A DNA stretch of 64,000 nt, taken from contig NZ_LANP01000001.1 in the NCBI RefSeq assembly GCF_000964595.1, positions 1-64,000 on the forward strand, in the 5' to 3' direction. The DNA is from Orientia chuto str. Dubai. GTDB lineage: Bacteria > Pseudomonadota > Alphaproteobacteria > Rickettsiales > Rickettsiaceae. Shown in pieces: positions 29,230 to 40,975 of this stretch (positions within the stretch are counted from its first letter, which is position 1; every line of letters begins with the position of its first letter). Position numbers and translations under genes: made by a program. The notes under the pieces are model-generated. The model was not told the origin of the DNA, ran no database searches, and saw only the letters and a list, made by a program, of their open reading frames with translations.

Positions 29230-31628
29230 AATTTACACTAAAGTGGCTAAAACAATTTTTAGCTACCAATGCAAATTTAACTGATATCACTCAAGCATTA
29301 ACAAATCTAGGTTTAGAGGTTGAATCAATAATAGATCGGTCTGTTGAATTAAAAGATTTTATCATTGCTGAGATTATAGATGTAAAACCTCATCCCAACG
29401 CTACCAAATTACAAATTTGTGAAGTTAATTCCGGAAAAAAAATATTGCAAATTGTTTGTGGAGCTTCAAATGCAAGAACAGGACTTAAGGTAGTTCTTGC
29501 TATACCAGGCACTAAAATTCCTAATGGTGATTTTATCATCAAAACAACTAATATTCGAGGAATTACAAGTCAGGGAATGTTATGCTCAGAAAAAGAATTA
29601 CTTATCAGTAATAGCAATAATAATTGTATAATAGAATTACCAAATACTGCAATTGTAGGCAACTCATTTGCAGAAGATTTTGGATATGATGATTCAGTTA
29701 TTCAAATTAATGTCACACCAAATCGTGGAGACTGCTTAGGAGTTTATGGCATTGCTAGAGAACTACAAGCAAAAGGATTAGGCAAATTAGTAGAGAATAG
29801 TTTTCATAAAATTCACAATACACATTTTCAAAGCAATATAAAATTGCATGTATCAGCTAAAGATGCTTGTCCATTATTTATTGCTACTGAAGTCCAAAAC
29901 ATTAATACTGCTTGTAGTAGTCCATTATGGCTGCAACATTTTTTACATAATATCGGTCTTAAGTCAATCTCTCCCACCATTGACGTTACTAATTATGTTT
30001 GTTACAGTTTCGGTTATCCAATACATGCTTATGATAAAGATAAGCTGTTAAATAATGAAATTGAAATTAGAACAGCTTATGCAAATGAGAATATAACAGC
30101 ATTAAACAATCAAACTTATAAATTAACACCTAAAGATTTAGTTGTAAGTTGTGGTAGTAAAATTATTGCATTAGCTGGTATTATTGGAGGATTAAATAGC
30201 AGCTGTAATTCTAAAACTAACAACATAATCTTAGAAACTGGTTATTTTGTACCCAATAAAATTATAACTACTGGCCGAAGATTAAATATTGAAAGCGATG
30301 CACGCCATCGTTTTGAAAGACATGTTGATTATAGTATAGCTAGTAAAGTTCATACTATTGCACTAAATTTAATTACTTCAATTTGCGGCGGAGAAATATC
30401 GGAAACTATAGTATTTGATAATATAAGCATAACACCAGCGAAAATATTAGAGTTTCCAATTAATGAATTTGAAAAAAAAACTGGAATTAAGTTAGAAACA
30501 TCAACAATAATAAATATCTTAGTTAATTTGGGATTTACTATTTGTAATGCCACTTCTAGCACTTTAAAAATTAAAATACCATCGTGGCGCTCTGATATTG
30601 CCATTAAAGAAGATATAGTAGAGGAATTACTAAGAGTAAGTGGCTATGATCTTCTACCTGAAATACCAATCAAATCAAATCAACAGTCATGCATAGTACT
30701 ACCTAATAAACAACAAAAAATATCAACTCTCAAAAAAGTTACAGCAACTTGTGGATATAATGAAGTTGTTACTTGGTCATTTATTAGTAGTAAAATAGTT
30801 AAATATTTTAGTACTTATAATGAAAAATTAAAAATCTTGAACCCTATCAGTCAGGAACTTGACTATATGAGACCTACTATTATTCCCAATTTGCTTGAGT
30901 CTATCGCAAAAAATCAAGCTAGATCAATTAAAAACCAAGCTTTTTTTGAAGTAGGGCCAGTTTTTTCTGAAAAAAAAATAGGACAAGAACAATGCGTGCT
31001 AGCTGCTGTAAAATGCGGCAATAAAGAACTTATACACCCACATAATCAAATTCTTGAGTGGGATATTTTTGATATTAAGGCTGACTTAGAAAATATCCTT
31101 TTTGAGTTAGGGATCAATATTGAAAACTGTAAAATTATTACTAATGCTACTAGACAATACTATCATCCAGGCAGATTTGGCAGTATTATGCTAAGTAACA
31201 CATGCATCGGTTGTTTTGGTGAGATACACCCTGAAATTTTAGCTAATGTTAACATTAACAATAGAGTTATGGCGTTAGAGCTAAATATTGACTCATTGCA
31301 AATAAAAAAATCTCAACCTAAAAAACAAATCATACTATCTAATTATCCACATATTGAAAGAGATTTTGCCTTTATAGTGGATAAATTTATACCAGCATTA
31401 GAAATAGCAGCCTCTATTAAGGAAGTTAATAAAAATTTAATAAAAAAGGTTGAAGTGTTTGATGTCTATAGTGGCGAAAAAATAGATAATAATAAAAAAT
31501 CCTTAGCATTTAGAGTAACAATACAATCTAACGAACAAACCTTAACTGAACTAATAATAAAAGAAATCAGCAGCAATATAATCTCAACAATAGAGAAAGC
31601 ATTTGATGCAATACTAAGAGATCATTAA
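29226..31628 (+). CDS. pheT: phenylalanyl-tRNA synthetase beta subunit
   Basis: The 800-aa beta subunit has an N-terminal tRNA-binding OB domain (VVCGASNARTGLKVVLAIPG, IRGITSQGMLCSEKEL), B3/B4 editing domain (DVTNYVCYSFGYPIHAYD) and B5 domain. A pseudo-catalytic core (DYMRPTIIPNLLESIAKNQ) and a C-terminal anticodon-binding ferredoxin-like domain (SNYPHIERDFAFIVD) follow. Length is normal and the frame is intact. It overlaps pheS by 4 bp. Confidence 0.96.
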   Translation: MKFTLKWLKQFLATNANLTDITQALTNLGLEVESIIDRSVELKDFIIAEIIDVKPHPNATKLQICEVNSGKKILQIVCGASNARTGLKVVLAIPGTKIPNGDFIIKTTNIRGITSQGMLCSEKELLISNSNNNCIIELPNTAIVGNSFAEDFGYDDSVIQINVTPNRGDCLGVYGIARELQAKGLGKLVENSFHKIHNTHFQSNIKLHVSAKDACPLFIATEVQNINTACSSPLWLQHFLHNIGLKSISPTIDVTNYVCYSFGYPIHAYDKDKLLNNEIEIRTAYANENITALNNQTYKLTPKDLVVSCGSKIIALAGIIGGLNSSCNSKTNNIILETGYFVPNKIITTGRRLNIESDARHRFERHVDYSIASKVHTIALNLITSICGGEISETIVFDNISITPAKILEFPINEFEKKTGIKLETSTIINILVNLGFTICNATSSTLKIKIPSWRSDIAIKEDIVEELLRVSGYDLLPEIPIKSNQQSCIVLPNKQQKISTLKKVTATCGYNEVVTWSFISSKIVKYFSTYNEKLKILNPISQELDYMRPTIIPNLLESIAKNQARSIKNQAFFEVGPVFSEKKIGQEQCVLAAVKCGNKELIHPHNQILEWDIFDIKADLENILFELGINIENCKIITNATRQYYHPGRFGSIMLSNTCIGCFGEIHPEILANVNINNRVMALELNIDSLQIKKSQPKKQIILSNYPHIERDFAFIVDKFIPALEIAASIKEVNKNLIKKVEVFDVYSGEKIDNNKKSLAFRVTIQSNEQTLTELIIKEISSNIISTIEKAFDAILRDH

Positions 31629-31770
31629 CATTAAAAAAACTATCAATAATTTAATATTACATTTTATCTAAAAAATAATTTTATAAAATTTTTTCATTAA
31701 TGCTTGACTCTATCTTGCTACCTTCACAGTCTCTGTCGAATTTTTATTATGTCGCATATATTAGTAAAAT

Positions 31771-33705
31771 CTAAAAAAAATTATATGGATCAATATCTAT
31801 TTTCAAGCTAACAGTTTTAGAATGTAGAGACAAAATATTCCAGTCCTTAATATAACTATGAATATTAAGTTGTCGATTAAAAATCAACAATATTCTAAAA
31901 CGATATTTATTCTTCAATTTATATAACAAAGCTGGAGCTGGCCCTAATATTCGTAAATGTTGACATGGTTGAGCTGTTTTGACAATACTTTCTGCTACTG
32001 ATTGAGCATTTTGTTCTAAAGTAGATATTACACTAATAGCAACAAATTTAGTTACTGGTGGCATATTATTGTTAATACGTAAGTTCATCTCATAATTAAT
32101 GAAATCTTCATCTTTATAATTAATCAGATAATTTAATAAAGCACTGTCAGGATAATAAGTTTGTATATAAACATGCCCTTTCACTTCTTCTCTGCCTGAT
32201 CTTCCTGCTACTTGGTTAAGCAATTGATATGTTTTTTCATTAGCTCTTAAATCACCACCATACCCTAAATCAGCGTCAATGATTCCTACTAAGTTTAGAT
32301 TTGGAAAATGATAGCCTTTTGTAAGCATTTGTGTACCAATGATAATATCCACTTCACTATTGACTATTTTTTGCAAAATGTTAGTACTATCATCAGTGGC
32401 AGTATCTCTACTAACAACAGCTATCCTATATTTAGGAAAATAAGTTTTTACTTCTTCAGCAATTCTCTCAATTCCAGGCCCATAGGCTGATAATGTTTGT
32501 TTCTTACATTCAAGGCAATATGATGTAAATACTTTAAAGATACCACAGTGATGGCACTGTAATATATTTTTAGATTTATGAAAAACTAAACATGAAGAAC
32601 AAGATGTGCATGTAAATCGAAAACCACAATTACGGCAAAGTATTATAGGAGCATAACCTTTACGATTTAAAAATAATAATATTTGTTTATTCTGTTTTAA
32701 AGTTTGCATCATGGCATTTTTTAAACTATTAGATAACCACATTCCAGTTTGTAAATGCTCCTTTCTCATATCAATAATATTAATATGAGGTAAAGTAGCA
32801 TCTCCAAATCTACTTTTAAGCTTAATAAGGCGGTATTTTTTATTATAAGTATTATATATACTCTCAAGAGATGGAGTTGCTGAAGCTAGAATCACTGGTA
32901 TATTAGCAATATGCCCTCTCATAACTGCCATATCTCTAGCATTATACATTATGTTATTCTCTTGTTTATAGGATTGATCATGTTCTTCATCTACTATAAT
33001 TAATCCAAGCGATGAATATGGTAAAAATAAACTACTACGTGTACCAATAACTACCTTTATTTTATTAGTTAATATTCCCCGTAGTATTTTTTTCTTAGAA
33101 GCTTTACTAATAGATGAATTCCACATAGCTGCATTAAATTTGAATCTATCAGCAAATCTAAGTGCTATGTGACTGGCAAGATTAATTTCTGGCATTAATA
33201 AAAGTACCTGTGCCTTTTGTCGTAATACTTCAGCTATTAAATGAAAATATATCTCTGTTTTTCCAGATCCAGTAATACCTTGCAGCAAAATCGTACCTGT
33301 AGTCTTTCTAATAGTATCAAATGCTAACTGCTGCTCTAGAGATAAGTTTGACATTTGAAATAAACTATAGTTAATATCTTGTAATTGAGCAACATATGGC
33401 TTCTCATTTAACTCAACAGGTAAAACCATTTTAGCTACAGTTCCTAAATCCACCATATAATATCTTGCTGCAATATTAATGAACTTGAGATTGGAAAGTC
33501 TAACATTCTCTATTTGAAATAGCTTGGCTATAATTTCCTTAATATTTTTGCACTGAGGAATAATATTAATCTCCCATACAATACCAGTAATTTGCTTATT
33601 TCGAAAAGGAACAACAACTAAATCTCCAATGTGGAGCAAGCATGTAGTTGATTTATACTCTAGCGGAAATAACTTTAGCTTTGGTAAAAGTACTCTAATA
33701 AACAT
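31771..33705 (-). CDS. priA: primosomal replication-restart helicase PriA
   Basis: PriA rebuilds stalled replication forks. The 644-aa protein has an N-terminal 3'-DNA-binding domain, Walker A GITGSGKTEIYF, DEEH box (IVDEEHDQSYKQE) and motif III SATPS. The eight-cysteine zinc region (CRNCGFRFTCTSCSSCLVFH then CHHCG and CLEC) and helicase motifs V and VI (GTQMLTKGYHFPNL, QVAGRSGR) follow. It is somewhat shorter than E. coli PriA, as in other Rickettsiales. It is convergent with pheT. Confidence 0.95.
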   Translation of the reverse strand: MFIRVLLPKLKLFPLEYKSTTCLLHIGDLVVVPFRNKQITGIVWEINIIPQCKNIKEIIAKLFQIENVRLSNLKFINIAARYYMVDLGTVAKMVLPVELNEKPYVAQLQDINYSLFQMSNLSLEQQLAFDTIRKTTGTILLQGITGSGKTEIYFHLIAEVLRQKAQVLLLMPEINLASHIALRFADRFKFNAAMWNSSISKASKKKILRGILTNKIKVVIGTRSSLFLPYSSLGLIIVDEEHDQSYKQENNIMYNARDMAVMRGHIANIPVILASATPSLESIYNTYNKKYRLIKLKSRFGDATLPHINIIDMRKEHLQTGMWLSNSLKNAMMQTLKQNKQILLFLNRKGYAPIILCRNCGFRFTCTSCSSCLVFHKSKNILQCHHCGIFKVFTSYCLECKKQTLSAYGPGIERIAEEVKTYFPKYRIAVVSRDTATDDSTNILQKIVNSEVDIIIGTQMLTKGYHFPNLNLVGIIDADLGYGGDLRANEKTYQLLNQVAGRSGREEVKGHVYIQTYYPDSALLNYLINYKDEDFINYEMNLRINNNMPPVTKFVAISVISTLEQNAQSVAESIVKTAQPCQHLRILGPAPALLYKLKNKYRFRILLIFNRQLNIHSYIKDWNILSLHSKTVSLKIDIDPYNFF

Positions 33706-33739
33706 GAGTCACTACTAAGATTAGTACACTTAAATTAAG

Positions 33740-35187
33740 ATTTAAACTGGGATAGTTGGAATTTTTCTTGAAAAATCTCGAGTTTGGAATTGTAAATCAC
33801 TAATAGATTGCTTTAAAGATATTCTTCCACCTATATTAGCAGCATCCTTCCATTTTTCTAATATCAACGCTGCAAACTCAGAATGAATTATATATGTCTT
33901 CTAAAACCTATACCATCAATTTTTATTGAATACTCCATGTAACTTATTATAATAATCTACCATATCATTTACCTATCTCTGTATAGCAACTGTTTGACAC
34001 AAATGGATTATTACTTTGAAACAAGATGATAAATTCCTTCTTACTGCCATATTCATTAATATCACTAACTTTGTCAAGAAATTTTATTGTTGCTTCACAT
34101 GCAGTGCTTTCTGTAGTAGGCCTATGCAAATCTTCAGCTACTGTTTCATCAATTACAGTATAACTTTAGAACTGAAAATAGTCTCTACTAAATCATAGAC
34201 CATTAAGGCTTCAGTTAAGGCTTCAGTCAACTTTATCTCTCCACTATCATTAGGATATAATCTATTTGAAAAATATCCAGAAGGACATTCACCTAAGCTA
34301 GTTGAGTAAAAGGTGTTAACGAATTTATTTTTACATGATATTTTTTGCCAACTTAATAATATACTTTTTGCCTTCATCAAGGCTTTCTACACCTAAATTA
34401 CTAATGTTTAACATATTTAAATCTAGATTTTTTTTATACGCTAATATTAATTGTTAATACAGAAGGCACAATACCATCAATGTTAGCCCATAATTTGCGA
34501 TTTCCTGTTAATATTACTACTTCACCATTAACTTTAACATTATATTTGATATTGTATAATAGTAGTCGATGATACTAGATATCGTACTAATACAAGATGC
34601 TCCAGCAATCCAAGCAGCATTATAATTTTGATGCTTGGTGTTTTTTTCACGATCTATAAGTTGTAAAGCTTCTGCTATCTTTAAATACTCTTTTTTATAC
34701 TTTTTCATCCAACTTTGTGCATTTATTTCACCACGTTCTTCGCCAATTTTTCTATTAAAAGCGCTTTGAGCCAAATAAATAATTTAATCCATAATATCTT
34801 GTACATCTAACTCTGTCCCTTCTCCTAAATTTTTACGTAATATTTTAGCATCAAACTTAGCAGAATCATCTTGATTAGCTCCAGATATTTTTACAATAAA
34901 ATACATTTGCTTAAAAGTTGTTATAGAATCTTTAACTTTTAAAGCATTAATAGCTTGCCATAATTGCTTAGGTTAAAAATAGCCTGCTCTTGCAATACAC
35001 ATAAAAGAGCCTATTGATGCTTCTCTCTACTTACTGTTAAGTTTAGTGTTTATAACCATTAAAACCTAGTTTCTAGCTGCTAGTGAAAATTAGATAACAC
35101 AACCCCCTTTACCTGTATCAATAACAAAAAGCTAGTAATAATTAAAGCTACTAAAACTATAACAACAACATTAATTCTTCCTTTCAT
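33740..35187 (-). pseudogene. decayed membrane-anchored protein gene downstream of sucB
   Basis: Several minus-strand frames in series look like pieces of one old gene that I cannot name. An ATG at 35187, 8 bp after the sucB stop, opens a 35-aa peptide that is almost wholly a membrane helix (MKGRINVVVIVLVALIITSF) and stops at 35080. Further on come PKQLWQAINALKVKDSI, AKFDAKILRKNLGEGTELD, then after one TAA in the same frame LAQSAFNRKIGEERGEINAQ and NYNAAWIAGASC. Next are KAKSILLSWQKISCKNKF and, last, EFAALILEKWKDAANIGGRI. At least four frame changes or stops separate them. No functional product is expected. Confidence 0.5.
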
Positions 35188-35194
35188 AAATTAA

Positions 35195-36433
35195 TTAAAT
35201 ACTAAGCAGCAATCTCTCTGGTGACTCTATGTAATTTTTTACCTTTGTTAAAAATGTTACTGCTTCCTTACCATCAATAATTCTATGATCATAAGATAAA
35301 ACTATATACATCATTGGTCTAATTTGTATTGTACTATTAATTACTACAGGCCTATCCTGTATTTTATGCATTCCCATTATTGCAGATTGTGGTGGATTAA
35401 TAATAGGCGTCGATAGTAATGATCCAAATACTCCTCCATTTGTAATAGAGAATGTCCCTCCGCTAAGTTCATTAATGGATAAATTTCCCTCTTTGGCTTT
35501 TTTACCTAACTGAGAAATTTCCATTTCTATTTCAGAAAAAGAAAGATGCTCTGCATTTCGTATTATTGGTACTACTAATCCTGAATTAGTGCTTACAGCT
35601 ACTCCTATATCATAGTAATTATGATATAATATGTCACTACCATCAACTTGAGCATTAATTATTGGAAGTTCTTGCAAAGCAGCAACTGCTGCTTTAACAA
35701 AAAAAGACATAAAACCAAGTTTAATTCCATGCTTTTTTTCAAATTCTTCTCTATATTTTTTCCTCAATTCTGTGATGTTAAACATATCCACTTCATTAAA
35801 AGTAGAAAGAATAGCAGCATTATTTTGAGAGTTTTTTAAGCGTTGTGCAATAGTACGTCTCAACTTAGTCATTCTAATACGCTCTATCATTCTACCAGAC
35901 TTTATTGCAGCTAATGGTGATACCATCTGAGATGTTAACTGTGATGTTTTCAATTGTTGAGTCTGTACATCATCTGTTAATTTCATATTATTTATAACAT
36001 TAATAATATCTCCTTTGGTAATTCTATTATTTTTTCCACTACCATTAACATCTTCAAGATTGATTTTATGCTCTGTAACCATTTTAATAACAGAAGGTGA
36101 TAATTTTTTATTTGTGACAGTTTCCAGATGTGATAGATTTACATCTTTTTTATCTTCATTATCATCTATATTAGTATCACTTTTCTGTGCAACATCTGAG
36201 CTAATAACACAAATTATCTCTCCAACTTCAACATCATCCCCCTCATTTTTTAGAATTTTTGTTATTTTGCCATGTACATTAGCATTAATATCTATCCCTA
36301 CTTTATCACTTTCTACTTCCGCAATTTTTTCATCTAGTTCAACTATATCACCTTCTTTTTTACACCATTTAGATATAGTTCCTGATGACACTGATTCTCC
36401 AAGAGATGGCAATACTATATTTGTTTCTTTCAT
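35195..36433 (-). CDS. sucB: 2-oxoglutarate dehydrogenase E2, dihydrolipoyl succinyltransferase
   Basis: SucB transfers succinyl groups to CoA in the TCA cycle. The 412-aa protein has an N-terminal lipoyl domain with lipoylation lysine 44 in [10 protein letters not shown] flexible acidic/threonine linker and a peripheral subunit-binding domain ([20 protein letters not shown]) follow, then the catalytic domain ending [16 protein letters not shown] with the active-site histidine. The lipoyl cofactor would be made by LipA (6514-7425). Its ATG overlaps the TAA of sucA by one base (TAATG). Confidence 0.96.
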   Translation of the reverse strand: MKETNIVLPSLGESVSSGTISKWCKKEGDIVELDEKIAEVESDKVGIDINANVHGKITKILKNEGDDVEVGEIICVISSDVAQKSDTNIDDNEDKKDVNLSHLETVTNKKLSPSVIKMVTEHKINLEDVNGSGKNNRITKGDIINVINNMKLTDDVQTQQLKTSQLTSQMVSPLAAIKSGRMIERIRMTKLRRTIAQRLKNSQNNAAILSTFNEVDMFNITELRKKYREEFEKKHGIKLGFMSFFVKAAVAALQELPIINAQVDGSDILYHNYYDIGVAVSTNSGLVVPIIRNAEHLSFSEIEMEISQLGKKAKEGNLSINELSGGTFSITNGGVFGSLLSTPIINPPQSAIMGMHKIQDRPVVINSTIQIRPMMYIVLSYDHRIIDGKEAVTFLTKVKNYIESPERLLLSI

Positions 36434-39258
36434 TATAAATTTTCTCCTATATTAAAAGCACACCGTATTAATTCTTGCTGTTGCTGATTATGAAGATTAT
36501 TATACCCTACTGCAGGAGCAGCAGCCTGATCTCTGCCAATATACTTTAACTTAACAAGTTTTTTTGCTTTATCAATAATATCTTCTAAATAAGGCTTAAT
36601 AAACGTCCAAGCACCCATATTTTGCGGCTCTTCTTGACACCATATAATTTCATTGTATGCTGAGTATTTTGCTAAAATTGCTGATAATAATTTAGTTGGA
36701 AAAGGAAAATACTGCTCAATTCTAATAATTGCAACATCTGTAATTTTATGTTTACTTCTAAAATCGTAAAGTTCGTAAAATAACTTACCACTACAGATAA
36801 TTATTCTTTTTATTTTTCCTTTTGCAAGCGTATCCACTTCATCAATCACTAACTGAAAATAATTTCGAGGACCCAAATCAGCTAATTTTGATACTACCAA
36901 TTTATGCCTTAATAATGATTTTGGAGACATAACTATTAATGGTTTAGAATCTGTGCTAATAATTTGCCTGCGCAACAAATGAAAAAATGACGCTGGTGTA
37001 GTTGGATACACTACCAGTATATTATTATTAACTGCTAACTGTAAATATCTTTCAATTCTAGCTGAACTATGCTCCGGCCCCTGCCCTTCATATCCGTGAG
37101 GTAATAATAAAACTATATTACTCTGCATTTGCCATTTTGTTTCAGCTGAACTAATAAATTGATCAAAAACTATTTGAGCTCCATTTGCAAAATCTCCAAA
37201 TTGCGCTTCCCATATCACTAATTGCTTTGAATTAACTAGCGAATAACCATACTCAAAACCTAGTACTGCATATTCAGATAGTGGGCTATTAGCTATTTGC
37301 AGATATGCTTGATCTGATGATAAATTATTCAGAGGAATATAATTACTTTGATTCAATTGACTATATAATACTGCATGTCTATGAGAAAAAGTTCCTCTTA
37401 TTGCATCCTGACCTGTTAACCTTATTGGAATTTTTTCAATTAACAAGCTAGCAAAAGCTAATTGTTCTGCTGTAGCCCAATCAATTTGCTCATTGAGAGC
37501 TACTTTATTTAAACGATCACTCAGTAATTTCTTTAGCCGTGAATGAATAATAAACTCAGATGGAATAGTGCATAATTTTTCATTAAGTGCTAGTAAAGTA
37601 TCTCCTTCTACTCCAGTTAATATATTTTCTGACTCTTTTGAACAAATTGTTTGGTACGTATTGTTATTATAATTTGATGGTAAAATTGGTTGACAAGTTT
37701 TTGCTATCTCAAACTGTTCATTTAAAAAATTTTTAAATTTATTTCTTATGTCTTTATAATCAGATTCAAGTATAAACTTCTGATCAATAAGTTTTTGGGC
37801 ATACAATTCAGTAACACTTACCTTATTTTTAATAACATTATACATTGTAGCTTGAGTAAACATTGGTTCATCACCTTCATTATGCCCATATTTACGATAA
37901 CAAATTATATCTATAACAACATCTTTAGCAAATTTTTGTCTATAAGCCATAGCAATTGATGTTACTTTTAGTACTGATTCTGGATCATCTCCATTAACAT
38001 GGAAAATAGGTGCTTTAATAGTCTTTGCTACTTCAGTGGTATATTGTCCTGGATAAATCTCATCAATATTAGCTGTAAATCCTATCTGATTACTAATAAT
38101 ATAGTGCAATATACCGCCAGCACTATAAGATTTAAGTGCTGATAATAGCAAACTTTCAGCTACAACACCTTGCCCACTAAAAGCAGCATCACCATGAATT
38201 AGAATTCCCATAAAATTTTTACGAGTTATATCATTAAATACATCTTGCTTTGCTCTAACTTGGCCAGCCACTATTGAATTTACAGCTTCAAGATGGGAAG
38301 GATTAGAAGTTAGAGATATTCTAATATTATTATTATTTTTACCTGTATATATACCAGAATATCCCATATGATATTTAACATCTCCAGAAAGGCCTTTTTC
38401 TTTTATATGAACATCATTTATAAATTCTGCTATTATAGCATAATGCGGTTTCTTAGCTACCTCAGCTAATGTCACCAATCTCCCTCTATGGGCCATACCT
38501 ATTACTACTTCTTTCAGGCCATAACTAATTGCTTGTTCAATAGCTGCAATAATTGCTGCTACTGCAGTTTCAGCTCCTTGACTAGAAAAGCGCTTTGCAC
38601 CTACAAATTTAGTATGTAAAAATTCTTCAAACCCTGTAATTGATATTAAATTTTTTAGTAATAGATTTCTATCAATATTATCTAAATCTAAAGATATCTG
38701 CTCTAATTGATTATATAACCAATCAATTTCATTTTGATCAGTTATATGATTAAATTCAACAGCAATGTTATTACAGTAAATTTGTTCTAAATAATTAATC
38801 AATGTTCTAAAATTTGATACTTTTACAAAGTTATTAGGCAGTGAAAAACAAAAATTTTCATCAAGATCAAACTCTGATAATCCAAAATAATTTAAACTAA
38901 GTTGTGCTTGTTCCTTAGTTTTTGGTTTTTGTAAACCTAAAGGATCAAGCTTAGCACATAAATGCCCATTAGCTCTGTAAGCTGCAATTAATTTCTGAGT
39001 TTGAAACTGCCTTAGTTGAATTAAATATTTATTATGGTGACTTTCAGACGGAGATATATTTGCCTCTACAAAATCATCAGTAGCTAACCCTAAATTTGAA
39101 AAATTAGGCTTATTAATAATAGGATACTTGTACTCATTATATTTCTGGAAAAAAGTAATCCAGCTATTATCTACAGAAAATGGATCTTTAATATATTTTT
39201 GATGCAAATACTCAATATATTCAGCATTCTGGATAAATAAAAAATCATCGCTGATCAC
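36433..39258 (-). CDS. sucA: 2-oxoglutarate dehydrogenase E1
   Basis: The 941-aa thiamine-diphosphate-dependent decarboxylase of the 2-oxoglutarate dehydrogenase complex has an N-terminal segment ([20 protein letters not shown]) for complex binding. Substrate and TPP motifs follow: [34 protein letters not shown], and [17 protein letters not shown]. Transketolase-like C-terminal motifs are [10 protein letters not shown] and [17 protein letters not shown]. The frame is intact. It is cotranscribed with sucB through a one-base overlap. This is expected in Rickettsiaceae, which run the TCA cycle on host glutamate. Confidence 0.97.
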   Translation of the reverse strand: MISDDFLFIQNAEYIEYLHQKYIKDPFSVDNSWITFFQKYNEYKYPIINKPNFSNLGLATDDFVEANISPSESHHNKYLIQLRQFQTQKLIAAYRANGHLCAKLDPLGLQKPKTKEQAQLSLNYFGLSEFDLDENFCFSLPNNFVKVSNFRTLINYLEQIYCNNIAVEFNHITDQNEIDWLYNQLEQISLDLDNIDRNLLLKNLISITGFEEFLHTKFVGAKRFSSQGAETAVAAIIAAIEQAISYGLKEVVIGMAHRGRLVTLAEVAKKPHYAIIAEFINDVHIKEKGLSGDVKYHMGYSGIYTGKNNNNIRISLTSNPSHLEAVNSIVAGQVRAKQDVFNDITRKNFMGILIHGDAAFSGQGVVAESLLLSALKSYSAGGILHYIISNQIGFTANIDEIYPGQYTTEVAKTIKAPIFHVNGDDPESVLKVTSIAMAYRQKFAKDVVIDIICYRKYGHNEGDEPMFTQATMYNVIKNKVSVTELYAQKLIDQKFILESDYKDIRNKFKNFLNEQFEIAKTCQPILPSNYNNNTYQTICSKESENILTGVEGDTLLALNEKLCTIPSEFIIHSRLKKLLSDRLNKVALNEQIDWATAEQLAFASLLIEKIPIRLTGQDAIRGTFSHRHAVLYSQLNQSNYIPLNNLSSDQAYLQIANSPLSEYAVLGFEYGYSLVNSKQLVIWEAQFGDFANGAQIVFDQFISSAETKWQMQSNIVLLLPHGYEGQGPEHSSARIERYLQLAVNNNILVVYPTTPASFFHLLRRQIISTDSKPLIVMSPKSLLRHKLVVSKLADLGPRNYFQLVIDEVDTLAKGKIKRIIICSGKLFYELYDFRSKHKITDVAIIRIEQYFPFPTKLLSAILAKYSAYNEIIWCQEEPQNMGAWTFIKPYLEDIIDKAKKLVKLKYIGRDQAAAPAVGYNNLHNQQQQELIRCAFNIGENL

Positions 39259-39284
39259 ATAGTCCTCTTATCTATTTTTTTACT

Positions 39285-39931
39285 TTATACTTTTAACATA
39301 GAATTCAAAAAATTTTGTTCAGCAAATTTCCAATTCACTAAATGTTCAATAAACTGCTGCAAATATTTTGCTCTATTATTACGATAATCAATATAATAAG
39401 AATGTTCCCATACATCACAAGTTAATAATGGAATTTGATTATAAATTATTGGTAATTCAGCATTAGATGTGGTTGTAATTTTTAACTGCTATCTTCCAAT
39501 ACTAACCAAGCCCAACCACTACCAAATTTAGAAACTGCTGATGCTTGAAACTGATCAGCAAAATCTTCATAGCTACCAAAATCCTGGGTAATTTGTTTTA
39601 AAAAATCACCTTTAGGTTTAAAAATACTGTTATTACCTATTGAATGCCAAAAAAAATTATGATTCCAAATTTGGGCTGCATTATTAAATATAGCAGCACT
39701 TTCTTTATTATCAAAAGTAGTTAAGATGATATCTTCTAAAGATTTTTGTTGCATTTCAGTATTATGTTCAAGCAATCGATTCAAATTATTAACATATGCG
39801 GCATGGTGTTTACCATAGTGGTAATCAAATGCTTCACTTGATATATATTGTTTCATTGAATTTTTTGAATATGGTAACTCCATTAACTTAAATGGATAAC
39901 CTGCTTGATTAGCAATTTTAGAAAAAGTCAT
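39285..39931 (-). pseudogene. sodB: Fe superoxide dismutase, frameshifted
   Basis: Starting at the ATG at 39931 (MTFSKIANQAGYPFKLMELP) the frame matches iron SodB. It includes metal-ligand segments SEAFDYHYGKHHAAYV and QIWNHNFFWHS, up to [13 protein letters not shown], where a TAA stops it at 39482. The rest of the enzyme continues one frame off: [11 protein letters not shown], then [20 protein letters not shown] with the last two ligands (Asp, His), ending at a TAA at 39285. Adding one T in the TT run at about 39484 restores a continuous 215-aa protein. The stopped form lacks two of four metal ligands and should be inactive. It is either a true recent inactivation or a sequence error. Confidence 0.8.
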
Positions 39932-40099
39932 ATTAAATACTCCATAATTTACATGCGGTGCAGTTGATATTATTATTAACCTACTACTATCTACTATATA
40001 AATAATATCAATAAAATTATAAAAAATTAAGCACTTTATAATTTTAACGATGATAATATCACTTAGTATTTTTTTTATTAAAAAGCTATTGCCTACCAA

Positions 40100-40463
40100 A
40101 AAGCAAAAAAATTAATTTTCTTAACTTATATATAAACTTTATAAATCTGCTATTATTTACTTTCTTTCTTTAACCAGATCGTAATATAAAGCAGGAAGAA
40201 CAAGCTACTTCTGCAATCTCCATTTTGGTAATTTTTGTCATATATTCTCTCAGTTCTAATATAATTTAGTATATGTTATGGCAAGTATCATTGTATAGGC
40301 AAAATTGATCTTGTAAGGCAGATAGAATCAGTATGACGATGAAAATAGGTTTTGCATAAGAATGATTATGACCCCTATATTCAACCTTTTGAATAAAAAT
40401 TTTAGAATAATTTGTAAAAATATTCTAAAATCACTGCTATAGCTGTATTTTTGGAGGCACAAA
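40100..40463. other. gene-free decayed DNA upstream of winged-helix relic
   Basis: No open frame or recognised domain is present. It contains the first copy of the ATTCAACCTTTTG motif (40379-40391). It is the left part of a second accessory-DNA island. Confidence 0.4.
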
Positions 40464-40975
40464 ATGCAACATACAGTATACGATATTATAATTAATGGTT
40501 GTAATATTGCTAAGAATAACAGCAGCAATATTGGTATAATTTTTTATCGTTTTATTGGCAATTTTATTTCCTCAGAATGGAGAAAGTTAACAGGAGATAA
40601 TGGAAAAACCTTAAGCAAAACATCTAAACAACTTCTATCATTGATAGTATACAGGCTATAGATCTATTACAATTAAAGATATAGAGGAATTACAGGAGAG
40701 TTATAAGCTTTTTGAGGATAAGTTAAATGTTTGTCAACGCAAGGTTAAGCAATGTTTGTAGAATTAAGAGACACTGGTTTTATTGAAGTTGAAAATAGGA
40801 CAACAATAAAAATAACCTTAAATAGCGTAATACTCCATGTATAAAACTTATTAAAAATTTTCAGCAGTATAGAAAAAAGCAAAGAAAAGCCTTACCAGAA
40901 AAAATTTTCGCTCCAACGCGAAAGAAATTTCAGGTCAACCTGAAACTTTTTTCAGGTACATATATAGTATTATAA
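40464..40975 (+). pseudogene. winged-helix DNA-binding protein relic (replication-initiator-like)
   Basis: Plus-strand frames in series read IFYRFIGNFISSEWRKLTG, TIKDIEELQESYKLFEDKL, CQRKVKQCLVELRDTGFIEV and ENRTTIKITLNSVILH, then KALPEKIFAPTRKKFQVNL up to a TAA at 40973. The middle part has the helix-turn-helix plus wing pattern of phage or plasmid replication and regulatory proteins. At least three frameshifts or stops break it. I cannot name the family with certainty. It is bracketed by copies of a 13-bp motif. Confidence 0.5.
40928..40951 (+). terminator. terminator-like hairpin within the winged-helix relic
   Basis: TTTCAGG and CCTGAAA form a 7-bp stem with a TCAA tetraloop (40928-40945), followed directly by CTTTTTT. 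It has the form of an intrinsic terminator although it lies in former coding sequence. Confidence 0.4.

Noticed and set aside
39932-40099. 56-residue N-terminal extension of SodB back to an ATG at 40099
   Set aside because: The extension is not part of the family; the conserved SodB start is MTFSKIANQAGYPF at 39931.
40328-40528. 66-aa minus-strand open frame near the winged-helix relic
   Set aside because: Hydrophobic AT-rich chance frame antisense to the relic, with no recognisable start signal.
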